DNA of 64,000 nt from Lachnospiraceae bacterium AC2012 (GTDB lineage: Bacteria > Bacillota > Clostridia > Lachnospirales > Lachnospiraceae): contig JNIN01000001.1 in NCBI GenBank assembly GCA_000702525.1, positions 1,364,001-1,428,000 of the forward strand. The letters are read 5' to 3'. Positions within the stretch are counted from its first letter, which is position 1; each line of letters opens with the position of its first letter. Below, piece after piece: positions 52,387 to 63,100 of the stretch. Below the pieces are notes generated by a model, which searched no databases, had not been told where the DNA came from, and saw nothing but the letters and a program-made list of their open reading frames with translations. The position numbers and the translations under genes were made by a program.

Positions 52387-53079
52387 TTATACTTTGAATC
52401 GGTATCCGACACCCCAAATGGTCTCAATATACTGTGGTGTAGAAGTATCCATCTCAATCTTCTCACGGATCTTCTTGATATGTACCGTAACGGTTGCGAT
52501 ATCACCAATCGAATCCATATTCCAGATATGCTTAAATAATTCTTCCTTGGAGAATACATGATTTGGATGCTCTGCAAGGAATGTCAGAAGTTCAAACTCC
52601 TTCGTTGTAAGCTGCTTCTCTTCTCCATGAACCCATACGCGACGCGCTGTCTTATCGATGCGAAGTCCGCGAATACTGATGACATCATTATCTTCCCCAT
52701 GCTTTGAACCAACAAGTCTCTCATAACGTGCCAGATGCGCCTTCACTCTCGCTACCAATTCACTTGGAGAAAATGGCTTTGTCATATAGTCATCTGCGCC
52801 CAGTCCGAGTCCTCGAATCTTATCGATATCCTCTTTCTTCGCAGAAACCATCAGGATTGGTGTATCTTTAATCTCACGAATTCGCTTGCAGATTTCAAAT
52901 CCATCCATTCCTGGGAGCATTAAATCGAGAATGAATAAATCAAAATCCTCAGAAAGAGCTCGATCTAACCCCGCTTGTCCGTCATTTTCCACAGACACTT
53001 CAAAATCACTCAGTTCCAAATAGTCCTTCTGAAGATCAGAGATTGCCTCATCATCTTCAACAATTAAAATTTTACTCAT
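52387..53079 (-). CDS. OmpR-family response regulator
   Basis: A 230-residue regulator: receiver domain (KILIVEDDEAISDLQKDYLE; phospho-acceptor in FILDLMLPGMDG, ~residue 53; VSAKKEDIDKIRGLGLGADD) and a winged-helix output domain (LTTKEFELLTFLAEHPNHVF, YIETIWGVGYRF). It overlaps the kinase gene start region by 8 nt, so they form a two-component pair. The signal is unknown. Confidence 0.93.
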   Translation of the reverse strand: MSKILIVEDDEAISDLQKDYLELSDFEVSVENDGQAGLDRALSEDFDLFILDLMLPGMDGFEICKRIREIKDTPILMVSAKKEDIDKIRGLGLGADDYMTKPFSPSELVARVKAHLARYERLVGSKHGEDNDVISIRGLRIDKTARRVWVHGEEKQLTTKEFELLTFLAEHPNHVFSKEELFKHIWNMDSIGDIATVTVHIKKIREKIEMDTSTPQYIETIWGVGYRFKV

Positions 53080-54547
53080 TACTCGTTCCCTCCTGATATT
53101 TTCTAATTACGAAGTACATACAGGTCCCCAAACGCTCTTTGCTGGTTGCCCAAATATTTCCCCCATGATCTTCCACTATTTTCTTTACTATACTTAAACC
53201 GATTCCAGAACCGCCGGTTTTGGAATTTCGGGAAGCATCTGCCCGGAACATACGATCAAAAATAAATGGTAAATCTTTCGCTGCAATGCCCATACCATTA
53301 TCTTCCAGTTCCACCTGGACGAAATCGCCCACATCCTTGATTCGAAGCTGAATCCGAAGTGCCTCATCGCCGTGATATTTCACGGAGTTTCCTACGATAT
53401 TATGGATAACTCTCTCCAACTGTTCCGGATCTCCAATGATTTCCACATCCGGATCCACGTAGCAATAGAAATCGAAAGACACTTGTTGATTTTCCAAATC
53501 GATTCCAATCTCCTCGGCACAATCCATGAAATATTTCTTGGCCTTCAATCTCTGGAAATTGTAAGGAATTCGATTGGTATCAATCTTTGTATAGAGTGAC
53601 AATTCATTAATTAAGGAATTCATCTCATTTGCTTTATTATAAATCGTTCGAAGATATGCTTCCTTCTTCTCCGGTGTCGATGCAACACCATCGAGAATTC
53701 CTTCTGCATATCCCTTCACCGCTGTAATCGGCGTTTTTAAATCATGTGCAATATTGGAAATGAGTGCTCTCTGCTCCTGCTCGTTATCAATCTTCTCCAA
53801 AGCATCCGCCTGCAGTCGTTTTCGCATCTCTTCCAGCGCTCTGGCCAATTCCGTAATTTCATTGCTACCATGATATTCAATCGGCTTATCCAGCGTTCCT
53901 TCCCGTATCTCCTCTGTACATTTTACCAGATATCGAAGTTGTGGAACGACACCCTGATAAGTCCAACCAATCAAAATAATAGCTGTTAATATTAATATAA
54001 TAACAATTGATAGAATTAAATCCAATGCTAATTTTTTTACTTCTGGAAGTACTTTATCTGAAGTAGTTACAAGAAATAAGGTACATTCAATATCATCGTA
54101 CGTAAAATCCATCTGTCTGAGGATGGCAGTCGATGTATCACTTAAATAGACAATCACGCTGACATCCGAAGTATTTGCGCCAAAAGACGGTAAATCCTTC
54201 CCTGTGATAACGCCTCCGCCTCCATCATAGAGAATCTCATCCTCTTTTCGCATCATAATAAAACAATTATTATTATTTGCTTTATCATTTAATCGTTCCA
54301 GATTATCAACGTCAAATAGATTTTCATCATCTACCCAATTCTCCGCCTGTTCCACCTCCATCGAGATGTAATAATTCAGAAGTTGAATAGAATTTGTAAA
54401 GTATTCATAGTTACCGTTAATCGAATACATACTGCCCATCTGATTCAATTGAATCATACGAAAGGACCCCAAAAGCACATATCCCATAATAATCGGCAAG
54501 AATAGAATCAGACAAAAGCTGATAATGAGCCGTGTTTTAAGTTTCAT
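53072..54547 (-). CDS. Sensor histidine kinase
   Basis: A 491-residue membrane kinase. TM1 ~7-29 (LIISFCLILFLPIIMGYVLL), an extracytoplasmic sensor of ~140 residues, TM2 ~172-193 (LALDLILSIVIILILTAIIL), HAMP (EEIREGTLDKPIEYHGS), the H-box ALISNIAHDLKTPITAVKGY and the ATP-binding boxes VEDNGMGI-like ELEDNGMGIAAKDLPFIFDR and GSGIGLSIVKKI. It precedes and overlaps the response regulator. In such Firmicutes this layout often serves cell-envelope stress, but no sign of the ligand is present. Confidence 0.93.
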   Translation of the reverse strand: MKLKTRLIISFCLILFLPIIMGYVLLGSFRMIQLNQMGSMYSINGNYEYFTNSIQLLNYYISMEVEQAENWVDDENLFDVDNLERLNDKANNNNCFIMMRKEDEILYDGGGGVITGKDLPSFGANTSDVSVIVYLSDTSTAILRQMDFTYDDIECTLFLVTTSDKVLPEVKKLALDLILSIVIILILTAIILIGWTYQGVVPQLRYLVKCTEEIREGTLDKPIEYHGSNEITELARALEEMRKRLQADALEKIDNEQEQRALISNIAHDLKTPITAVKGYAEGILDGVASTPEKKEAYLRTIYNKANEMNSLINELSLYTKIDTNRIPYNFQRLKAKKYFMDCAEEIGIDLENQQVSFDFYCYVDPDVEIIGDPEQLERVIHNIVGNSVKYHGDEALRIQLRIKDVGDFVQVELEDNGMGIAAKDLPFIFDRMFRADASRNSKTGGSGIGLSIVKKIVEDHGGNIWATSKERLGTCMYFVIRKYQEGTSNE

Positions 54548-54579
54548 AATCCTCTCCTACTTTTGATTAAAGCTCCCCC

Positions 54580-54619
54580 AAAAAAATAAGCTGCAGACAC
54601 ATTTCTGTGTCCACAGCTT
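54580..54619 (-). terminator. Terminator after metK
   Basis: Fourteen-base arms 54588-54601 and 54606-54619 with a 4-nt loop and a run of T on the minus strand. Confidence 0.85.
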
Positions 54620-54641
54620 TATTATACCATAGTTATCGATT

Positions 54642-55823
54642 TTACAAATACTTCTTCAAATCTTCTACTTTATTTAATTCTTCCCATGGGAGATTTAAGT
54701 CGTTACGTCCGAAATGACCATAGGCTGCTGTACCAGAATAGATTGGACGACGGAGGTCGAGCATCTTGATGATACCAGCTGGACGGAGGTCAAAGTTCTC
54801 ACGTACGATTTCCACAAGCTTTTCTTCGGAAAGCTTACCAGTTCCGAATGTATCTACACGTACAGATGTTGGCTGTGCCACACCGATCGCATAAGATAAC
54901 TGGATTTCACACTTATCCGCAAGACCTGCTGCAACGATATTCTTAGCAACATAACGAGCTGCATAAGCTGCAGAACGGTCAACCTTGGTGCAATCCTTAC
55001 CAGAGAAAGCTCCGCCACCATGACGAGCCATACCACCATAAGTATCTACGATAATCTTACGTCCTGTAAGACCAGCATCACCGTGAGGTCCACCGATAAC
55101 GAAACGGCCTGTTGGGTTGATAAAGAACTTTGTATTGTCATCTACTAATTCCTTTGGAAGGATTGGATCAAATACATACTTCTTGATATCTTCATGAATC
55201 TGTTCCTGTGTCACATCTTCATCATGCTGTGTAGAAAGAACGACAGCTTCCAGTCTTACCGGCTTGTCATCCTCATCATATTCAACAGAAACCTGTGTCT
55301 TACCATCTGGACGAAGATAAGAAAGTGTACCATCCTTACGAACCTTCGTAAGCTGACGAGCAAGCTTATGCGCAAGGTCAATTGGATATGGCATATATTC
55401 TTCTGTTTCGTTTGTAGCATAACCAAACATCATACCCTGATCACCAGCACCTGTGTCGAGGTCATCTGTAAGAGAACCTTCCTTTGCTTCCAGTGCCTTA
55501 TCTACACCCATAGCGATATCGGCAGACTGCTGATCAAGCGCTACCATAACAGCACAAGAATTACCATCTAATCCCTTCGCACCATCATCGTATCCAATAT
55601 CCAAAACAGTCTTACGAACGATTGCAGGGATATCCAGCTGTGCCTTGGTTGTAATTTCACCAGTTACAAGCACGAAACCAGTACAAGCAGCTGCTTCACA
55701 AGCAACACGGCTCATTGGATCCTGTGCCATACATGCATCTAAAATCGCATCAGAAACGGCATCGCAGACTTTGTCAGGATGTCCTTCTGTTACTGACTCG
55801 GAAGTAAATAATTTCTTTTCCAT
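54642..55823 (-). CDS. metK: S-adenosylmethionine synthetase
   Basis: Makes SAM from methionine and ATP. The 393-residue protein has the ATP motif [17 protein letters not shown] (~residue 15), [16 protein letters not shown] (~residue 126) and the P-loop-like [19 protein letters not shown] (~residue 270). Normal length. A SAM-I riboswitch with terminator lies directly upstream, so SAM shuts off its own synthesis. Confidence 0.97.
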   Translation of the reverse strand: MEKKLFTSESVTEGHPDKVCDAVSDAILDACMAQDPMSRVACEAAACTGFVLVTGEITTKAQLDIPAIVRKTVLDIGYDDGAKGLDGNSCAVMVALDQQSADIAMGVDKALEAKEGSLTDDLDTGAGDQGMMFGYATNETEEYMPYPIDLAHKLARQLTKVRKDGTLSYLRPDGKTQVSVEYDEDDKPVRLEAVVLSTQHDEDVTQEQIHEDIKKYVFDPILPKELVDDNTKFFINPTGRFVIGGPHGDAGLTGRKIIVDTYGGMARHGGGAFSGKDCTKVDRSAAYAARYVAKNIVAAGLADKCEIQLSYAIGVAQPTSVRVDTFGTGKLSEEKLVEIVRENFDLRPAGIIKMLDLRRPIYSGTAAYGHFGRNDLNLPWEELNKVEDLKKYL

Positions 55824-55901
55824 GTCTAAACTCCTTCTTTTCTAACTATACTTTACGTTATGTACCATCCCCTCTTTTAGAAATGATACGTCTTTTAAAC
55901 A

Positions 55902-55931
55902 TAAAAAAATCCGCATTGGAACAAGCGGATT
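55902..55931 (-). terminator. Expression-platform terminator of the metK SAM riboswitch
   Basis: AATCCGC/GCGGATT arms (55908-55914, 55925-55931) with seven T on the minus strand, between the aptamer and metK. Confidence 0.9.
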
Positions 55932-55952
55932 CAATCAAAAGATATAATCAAA

Positions 55953-56053
55953 TCCTCTTATTGTTCGAATTTCGCTCAGGTTGGCACCTTCCTCTGACGG
56001 GGTTGCCGTGGTTTCACAGATCCTATGTATCTCCACCACTCTGAATAAGAGAA
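55953..56053 (-). ncRNA. SAM-I (S-box) riboswitch
   Basis: On the minus strand the S-box core is complete: P1 strand CTCTTATT (56051-56044) closing with AATAAGAG (55962-55955), the CAGAGTGGTGGAGA start of P2, CTGTGAAACCACGGCAACC around P3, AAGGTGCCAA and the AGCGAA turn before the last P1 strand. Binding SAM would favour the terminator at 55902-55931 and so reduce metK. Confidence 0.95.
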
Positions 56054-56087
56054 CGATCCATATGGAATTTTTCAAGTTTGCCTTGTT

Positions 56088-56116
56088 AGCATACATCGTA
56101 GACCCTATTCTGTCAA
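56088..56116 (-). promoter_or_regulatory. Promoter of the metK riboswitch transcript
   Basis: TTGACA (56111-56116), 17-nt spacer, TATGCT (56088-56093) on the minus strand, about 35 nt before the aptamer. An 8-bp-arm inverted repeat (TATACATT, 56128-56151) lies upstream. Confidence 0.75.
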
Positions 56117-56272
56117 TGCATATTTCCTATACATTATCTAAACAATGTATAAAACCCTATACAGTGGCGTAAAACTCCGGCATCCGTGCAAATTAGAATT
56201 GTCAATCATATCACGAATCCTTATAATAAATACATAAGAGAAATCTTAATTTTAGTAGTATTGAGGGTTAAT

Positions 56273-57487
56273 ATGAGAAAAGATATTAAAATTGAGGATT
56301 TAAAATCCGGCATGGTCTTAGCCAATGCCGTTAAATCAAAACACGGACAAACCATCGCAAAGGCTGGTACCGTTCTAAACCATGCCTTAATTTCCAGAAT
56401 TAAATTCTATAAAATCGAAGAAGTTTCCATCGACGAACCAACACCAAACAAAGACATTGACGCTATGGTTTCTGCACTCGATGTAGACTCTGCTCCTGTG
56501 GTAGAGCCTATGGAAGCGCCTGTTCCGGAAGTTTCAGTTCCCGTAGAGGAACCTCCAAAAGAAACGCCGCCAGTGGAAGCTCCGCACGAGAAAACTACCG
56601 TAGAGGAAATCGTATCCTACAATCAAAAACTGTTAAATACAAGCGAATACCAGAATTTCCAATTGGAATACACAAAAACGCTAGAAAAGATGAAAACCAT
56701 TTTCCAGAAGATTAAGGACGGCGACAATAATCTCCCTACCGATGAGCTTCTTCGCGACTGTTCTCATCTATTTCTATCCAAGACTTCCCTGGAACTTTTC
56801 AGCATGATTTTCAACATGCGTTCCATCGACGACAGTGTTTATGCACATTCTCTCAATGTTGCATTAATATCTAGAACCATTGGACGTTGGTTAAAATTTT
56901 CGAAAAGCGACTTAGATACTCTTACCATGGCGGGACTACTGCATGATATCGGTAAACTAACCATTCCTGACGAAGTATTAAATAAAACCGGCAAGTTAAC
57001 AGACGAAGAATTTGAAATGATTCGTCAGCATCCACTCGAGGGTACCCGTATGCTTCGTCGTATCAACGCGGATTCTAGAATTTGCGCCGCTGCGCTTCAG
57101 CATCATGAGCGTTTCGACGGTAGTGGCTATCCAAGAAGACTATCCGAAGATGAGATTGATGACTTTGCAGCTATCATCGCTATTGCCGATGTCTATGACG
57201 CCATGACTGCAGCAAGAGCCTACCGAAGTGCCCGATGCGCTTTTCAGGTAATTCACGAATTTGAGCAGGATGGACTCCATAAATATAAGACGAAATACAT
57301 CCTGACCTTCTTAGAACGTATTGCAAACCTATATCAGAATTCTCAGGTAATCCTGAATGACGGCAGACATGCCAAAGTTGTATATATCAACAAGGGAGCT
57401 CTATCCCGACCAATTGTAGAACTGGCCGATCATACGATGCTTGATTTATCGCATGAACGCGACTTCTTCATCTCTGCAATTGTATAG
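56273..57487 (+). CDS. HD-GYP domain protein
   Basis: A 404-residue putative cyclic-di-GMP phosphodiesterase. N-terminal part ~1-65 (IKIEDLKSGMVLANAVKSKH), a Pro/Glu-rich linker (~75-120), then the HD-GYP domain: HSLNVALISR, LLHDIGKLTIPDEVLNKTGK, QHHERFDGSGYPRRL and IADVYDAMTAARAY. The start at 56273 follows TTGAGGG by 5 nt. The Pro/Glu linker and N-terminal part are the same kind as in the HD-GYP protein at 23047-24207, but the two are not close copies. No effector partner nearby. Confidence 0.87.
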   Translation: MRKDIKIEDLKSGMVLANAVKSKHGQTIAKAGTVLNHALISRIKFYKIEEVSIDEPTPNKDIDAMVSALDVDSAPVVEPMEAPVPEVSVPVEEPPKETPPVEAPHEKTTVEEIVSYNQKLLNTSEYQNFQLEYTKTLEKMKTIFQKIKDGDNNLPTDELLRDCSHLFLSKTSLELFSMIFNMRSIDDSVYAHSLNVALISRTIGRWLKFSKSDLDTLTMAGLLHDIGKLTIPDEVLNKTGKLTDEEFEMIRQHPLEGTRMLRRINADSRICAAALQHHERFDGSGYPRRLSEDEIDDFAAIIAIADVYDAMTAARAYRSARCAFQVIHEFEQDGLHKYKTKYILTFLERIANLYQNSQVILNDGRHAKVVYINKGALSRPIVELADHTMLDLSHERDFFISAIV

Positions 57488-57498
57488 AACTTGAAAAT

Positions 57499-57535
57499 AA
57501 AGGGCAAGGAATCTAATGATTCCTTGCCCTTTTCT
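57499..57535. terminator. Bidirectional terminator between the HD-GYP gene and murA
   Basis: Fourteen-base perfect arms 57500-57513 and 57518-57531 between convergent genes, followed by TTTTC. Confidence 0.85.
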
Positions 57536-58828
57536 TTACGAAACTTTTAATTTAAATTTCTGTGCATCATGATCATTTGCAACGCGTTCAATCGTTGCAC
57601 CTAAACCACGAAGTTTTTCTTCAAAGCGCTCATATCCACGCTGAATATACTGGATATCATCTACTTCTGTTACGCCGTCAGCAGCAAGTCCTGCAATTAC
57701 AAGTGCTGCACCTGCACGTAAATCCGGAGCGGATACTCTTGCACCGGTGTATTTCTCAATACCATTGATGATAGCGATATTGCTTTCCACCTTGATATTC
57801 GCACCCATACGAGCAAGCTCATCCACATAACGGAATCGGTTTTCGAAAATCGATTCTGTAATCGTACTTGTTCCCTCTGCCAATGCTAAAACAATTGCCA
57901 TCTGTGGCTGCATATCTGTTGGGAATCCAGGATAAGGAAGTGTTGTTACCTGTGTTGGCTTCAATGGTTCTGCCGCAATCACGCGAACGGCATCATCAAA
58001 TTCAATCACCTGACATCCAGCTTCCAAAAGCTTTGCTGTAGTTGCTTCCAGATGCTTAGGGATAACATTTCTCACAGTGACATCACCATGCGTAGCTGCC
58101 GCTGCGAACATGAATGTTCCCGCTTCAATCTGATCTGGAATTACAGAATATTCTGTTCCATGAAGCTTCTCAACACCTACAATACGGATAACATCGGTAC
58201 CTGCACCACGGATATTTGCTCCCATGCTGTTCAAGAAGTTTGCAACATCTACAACATGTGGTTCCTTCGCTGCATTTTCAATCACTGTCTTGCCTTCTGC
58301 AAGTGTTGCAGCCATAAGTACATTGATTGTTGCACCAACGGATACCTTATCCATATAGATGTGATTTCCAACCAAGCGATCCGCTTTTGCAGAAATGAGC
58401 CCGTGGCTGATTTCCACATTGGCTCCCAATGCTCTAAATCCTTTGAGATGTAAATCAATCGGTCTACTACCGATATCGCATCCACCAGGAAGTGCAACTT
58501 CTGCTTTCTTATATTTTCCTAACAAAGCACCTAACAAATAATAAGAAGCACGAATCTTCTTAATATATTCGTAATCTACACTCAGTCCGTGAATTCCTTT
58601 ACCACAAATCTCAACTGTATGCGCGTCTATTCTATTTACTGTTGCACCGATACCTTCGATAGCGGATAACAACACATTGATATCTCTTACATCTGGCAGA
58701 TTGTCAATCTTCACCTTTTCATCTGTCATAACCGCAGCTGCTAATAATCCAAGTGCTGCATTCTTGGCGCCTCCGATCACTACTTCTCCACGGAGTGGTG
58801 TGCCGCCCTTCATTACATATCGTTCCAT
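57536..58828 (-). CDS. murA: UDP-N-acetylglucosamine 1-carboxyvinyltransferase
   Basis: First committed step of peptidoglycan synthesis: transfers enolpyruvate from PEP to UDP-GlcNAc; target of fosfomycin. The 430-residue protein has GGTPLRGEVVIGGAKNAAL at the start, the catalytic loop LPGGCDIGSRPIDLHLKG with the active-site Cys (~residue 116), and PYPGFPTDMQPQMA. Exact family length. Transcribed alone, convergent with the HD-GYP gene. Confidence 0.96.
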   Translation of the reverse strand: MERYVMKGGTPLRGEVVIGGAKNAALGLLAAAVMTDEKVKIDNLPDVRDINVLLSAIEGIGATVNRIDAHTVEICGKGIHGLSVDYEYIKKIRASYYLLGALLGKYKKAEVALPGGCDIGSRPIDLHLKGFRALGANVEISHGLISAKADRLVGNHIYMDKVSVGATINVLMAATLAEGKTVIENAAKEPHVVDVANFLNSMGANIRGAGTDVIRIVGVEKLHGTEYSVIPDQIEAGTFMFAAAATHGDVTVRNVIPKHLEATTAKLLEAGCQVIEFDDAVRVIAAEPLKPTQVTTLPYPGFPTDMQPQMAIVLALAEGTSTITESIFENRFRYVDELARMGANIKVESNIAIINGIEKYTGARVSAPDLRAGAALVIAGLAADGVTEVDDIQYIQRGYERFEEKLRGLGATIERVANDHDAQKFKLKVS

Positions 58829-58911
58829 GCTATACCTCGAAACAATTTTTCTCTATACACAAACACATTATTATAGGGACGAAATCAAGCTTTTGTCAAG
58901 GTATTTCTGCA

Positions 58912-60039
58912 TTATTCTGCTTCAGTTTCTTCTGTATCCGTAGTCTCTAACTGTTCAAAGAAGTCGCTGAACTCTACCCAGCTCCAATAGGTATCATTTA
59001 CATCCCAGTCAGTAGCATCTTTCCATTCTTTCAGTAAATCATCATATGCCTGTTCCTGACGCTCTGTAAGTAATGTCTCTTTTTCTGTTGCTGTTGCTTC
59101 CTCATCGTATGTACTGTCAAGACGAACCACATAATATCCATCGCCTTCGACTTCAATCACATCGGATGTCTCGCCAACAGACATGCCTTCTAATGCTTCC
59201 AATACGGAATAATCCAGGCCGGAATAATTCACAACCGCATCTTCGTAATCATCTGCTGCATCAGAATCCTCTTCCAACGCTTTCGAATATTCTTTATACT
59301 GTTCTGCATTTGAAAGTTCAACAGAGCCATAATTTCCAGTGGAAACGCTAGTGCCCTGCGCCTCTGCACCAGACTCTAAATCATCTGCTGCTGCAACGGC
59401 TGTTGCCTGTGCAAGCACATTTGCCTTCTCTTCATCCGTCATATCCGTCTGTGTGTAAGTTGTAGAATCTGTTGTTGTCGTCGCAAAATATACATAAGAG
59501 TATGCCTTCTGTGCAGCTTCCTCGTCTGTAACTTCTACTTCTGCAGACTCTTCCACCTGTGCCTGTACTTTCTTTGTAATCGTCTCATTTGTTAAAAATT
59601 CGATGACGTAATCTTCTGTCGCGCCAACCTGCTCGATGGCTTCGTCGGAATTTGCTTCCATAAATTTCTTTGCAGCCTCTTCGATGGCTGCCTTTTCATC
59701 TTCTGTAAGTTCGATGTCATAATCCGATGCGTGCTGTGCGCAAAGATAGGCTTCTTCCATATCGTCCATCACCTGATCTTTGACATCCTCTTCCAGTGTA
59801 TTTCCAGATCCCATTAAATCCTCTGACCACATGGTATTTCCATAATAGGAACCATAAAACTGATCATAAAGTGCCTGATTATATCTCGCTACGAAATTCG
59901 CATAGCCGAGTGAAATGGAATCCTCTCCATCATTAATGTTAACAACCTTAAAACTCTTTGGAATGTATGCACATCCAGAAAGTAATGTAGCCCCCGTTAA
60001 TGTCAGTGCAAATACACTGAGTATTTTCTTCGATTTCAT
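58912..60039 (-). CDS. PrsA-like peptidyl-prolyl isomerase lipoprotein
   Basis: A 375-residue lipoprotein (lipobox LLSGCAY, Cys ~23) of the SurA_N/PrsA foldase type, helping secreted proteins fold outside the membrane. It has a helical N-terminal SurA-like part (~30-170, FVARYNQALYDQF) and a parvulin-like part (~175-330) with YSYVYFATTTTDS and YYVVRLDSTYDE. The parvulin core is weak and rich in Asp, Glu and Ala, so isomerase activity is uncertain. It lies between mfd and murA, where many clostridia carry prsA. Confidence 0.75.
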   Translation of the reverse strand: MKSKKILSVFALTLTGATLLSGCAYIPKSFKVVNINDGEDSISLGYANFVARYNQALYDQFYGSYYGNTMWSEDLMGSGNTLEEDVKDQVMDDMEEAYLCAQHASDYDIELTEDEKAAIEEAAKKFMEANSDEAIEQVGATEDYVIEFLTNETITKKVQAQVEESAEVEVTDEEAAQKAYSYVYFATTTTDSTTYTQTDMTDEEKANVLAQATAVAAADDLESGAEAQGTSVSTGNYGSVELSNAEQYKEYSKALEEDSDAADDYEDAVVNYSGLDYSVLEALEGMSVGETSDVIEVEGDGYYVVRLDSTYDEEATATEKETLLTERQEQAYDDLLKEWKDATDWDVNDTYWSWVEFSDFFEQLETTDTEETEAE

Positions 60040-60126
60040 TGAAAAACCTCCTAAACAAACTGCCTTTCTATTATAGCCATTTTAGAAAACCTAAGCAATA
60101 ATAATTCCTTGAACATTGCGTGTCCT

Positions 60127-63100
60127 CTAGCCTTTTTCTACGGCAAATTCATAGATGTCCTGCACCAAATCACGCATATATTCCGGCAGTTTCCGTAAGT
60201 TCAATCGGTTGTCCTTACGAAATGCGAACGTAAAATACGGTTCCTTGTCTGCTGCAAAACTAAGATATGGTTTATAACGATCCAAAATCATCGGTATCTG
60301 ATCCGGATTAATCTTCGCCTGTGGAAGCATTGTAAAGATAATCCTGTCATGCCGCTGCACAATCTTCGTCACATAAGCTCGATGTGCCTCGATTCGAATC
60401 AGCGCGATCAACAGAAGATTCTGCACCGACTTCGGCGGTTCCCCAAATCGATCAATCAGCTCTTCTAACATCTCATCACGCTCGTCTTCATTTTCAATAC
60501 CAGCGATACGCTTATAGATGTCAAGTTTCTGTGCTTCGTCACTGATATAGGTCGGTGGAATATAGGCATCGATATCAATATCGATTTCTGTATCGAAGCT
60601 CATCTCGAGCTTCTCGCCCTTCTCCGTAAGCACCGCTTCATTCAGCATCTTACAATACAAATCATATCCAACGGCTGCCATATGCCCATGCTGCTCACGC
60701 CCGAGCATATTGCCCGCACCTCGAATCTCTAAGTCACGCATCGCGATTTTAAATCCAGAACCCAGATCCGTAAATTCACGAATCGCCGCAAGTCTCTTCT
60801 CTGCCACTTCTTTCAGCATCTTATTTCTCTGGTACATGAGAAATGCATACGCGGTACGATTACTACGTCCCACACGTCCGCGAAGCTGATAAAGCTGTGA
60901 CAGTCCCAGCTGATCCGCATCGTGAATAATAATCGTATTTACATTTGAGATATCCATGCCAATCTCAATAATCGTTGTAGCCACAAGCACATCGATATCC
61001 TTATTGACGAAATCATACATCACATTTTCAATCTGCGTTTCATTCATCTTGCCATGAATATAAGCAACACTCGCTTCCGGCACAAGGTTCTGAATCTTCG
61101 CCGCTACATCACCAATCGATCTGACACGGTTAATGACATAGTAAACCTGGCCGCCACGCGCCATCTCTCGTACAATCGCCTCGCGGATCATTTCCTCATT
61201 CATCTCAAATACAAAGGTCTGAATCGGCATTCGATCCATCGGCGCCTCTTCTAACACGCTCATATCACGAATTCCAATCATGCTCATGTGTAGGGTTCGC
61301 GGAATCGGCGTCGCAGAGAGTGACAGCACATCGATATTCTTCTTCAACTGCTTAATCTTCTCCTTGTGGTCCACGCCAAATCGCTGTTCTTCATCGATAA
61401 TCAGAAGCCCCAGATCCTTGTATTTCACATCTTTCGACAGCACTCGGTGCGTACCGATGACAATATCCACTTCACCCTTTGCCAGTCTCGCAATCGTCTT
61501 CTTCTGATCCTTTTCGGAAACGAAACGGCACAGCAGGCCGATGTTCACCGGATAATCCTTCATACGCTGGAGGAAATTATTGTAATGCTGCTCTGCTAAA
61601 ATCGTTGTCGGAACCAGGTATACCACTTGTTTTCCTTCCTGCACTGCCTTAAACGCTGCTCGCATCGCAATCTCTGTCTTGCCGTATCCAACATCTCCAC
61701 AGATCAGTCGGTCCATAATCTTTGGGCTCTCCATATCCCGCTTGATATCCTCAATCGCGAGAAGCTGACTCTCTGTCTCTTCATACGGAAATGCTTCCTC
61801 GAACTCGCGCTGCCAAGTCGTATCCTGGCCATATACATAGCCCGTATTCTTCTGACGAAGTGCATAGAGTTCCACGAGTTCCTTCGCAATCAGCCCCACT
61901 GCCGACTGTACTCTCGCCTTGGTCTTCGCCCACTCTTGTGAACCCAGTGTATTCAACTTCGGCTTCTTGCCATCCGAACCACCATACTTCTGAATCACAT
62001 TCAACTGCGATGCCAGGATGTACAGACTTCCACCCTTCGCATATTCAATCTTAATGTAATCCTTCATGATATGGTCGACTTCTATTTTCTCCAAGCCACG
62101 ATAGATTCCAAGCCCATGGTTCTCATGCACCACATAGTCTCCTACATGCAGATCCTGGAAACTTGCAATCTTCTCGCCTTCATACTTCGGCTTTTTCCGT
62201 TTCTTCTTACGCACCTGTCCGAAGATATCACTTTCGGAAATGACAACGAAGAGCGCATCCGGATATTCAAACCCATGCTTGATATTTCCAGCTACAACCA
62301 TGATTTCCCCCGGATAGATCTCCTTGTCGAAATCCTCGGTATAAAAACTGTTTAATTCATTGTCCTGCAAATCTTCTGCAAGACGTTTCGCTCTGGTTCT
62401 CGATGGGGAAACCAGAATCATGCGGTATTTATTCTTCTTATATTTTTTGAGTTCCTTCACCAACAGTGGGAAACTACTATTATAACTCGTCCCCTGAATC
62501 GCACGGATATGATACCGTCTCTCGATTTTCAGAATATTATCCCTGGTATCCAGCGTCGACAGCAGCACCGTAGCAAATTTCTGGAGTTTTACCTTTAACT
62601 CCTCCACAGTAAATAACATCTCCAGCTGCTTTGGTAGAAGATATCCCTGCTCTAATCGACGCGACATGGAATCCTGAAATTCCATCGAAACCGTCTTTGC
62701 CTTCTCATCCATATGCGAAAGCTCATCCAGAAAGACAATGGTATCCTCTGGGAAATAATCCAGCAGCGAGTGCGTCTCCTCTACGAAATACAAGAGATGC
62801 GTCTCGAGTTCCTGTCGGATCCATCCGGATTCTAACTGCTCAATGATCTCTTCGGTCTGAGACTTTAGATGATAGGCCTCCTCCGTTTTCATTTCCTTTC
62901 GGAATCGCTCATACAGCGCCTTTTCATCCTCGCGAATTCGCTGAATGCCGTCCTCCATCATCTTCGGATCAAGCACGAGTTCCATCGCCGGATAGATATC
63001 CACAGCATCAATCGTATCAATGGACTTCTGGTTCGTGACATTGAACGTACGCATACTGTCAATCTCATCGCCCCAGAGTTCTATTCGAAATGGATTCTCT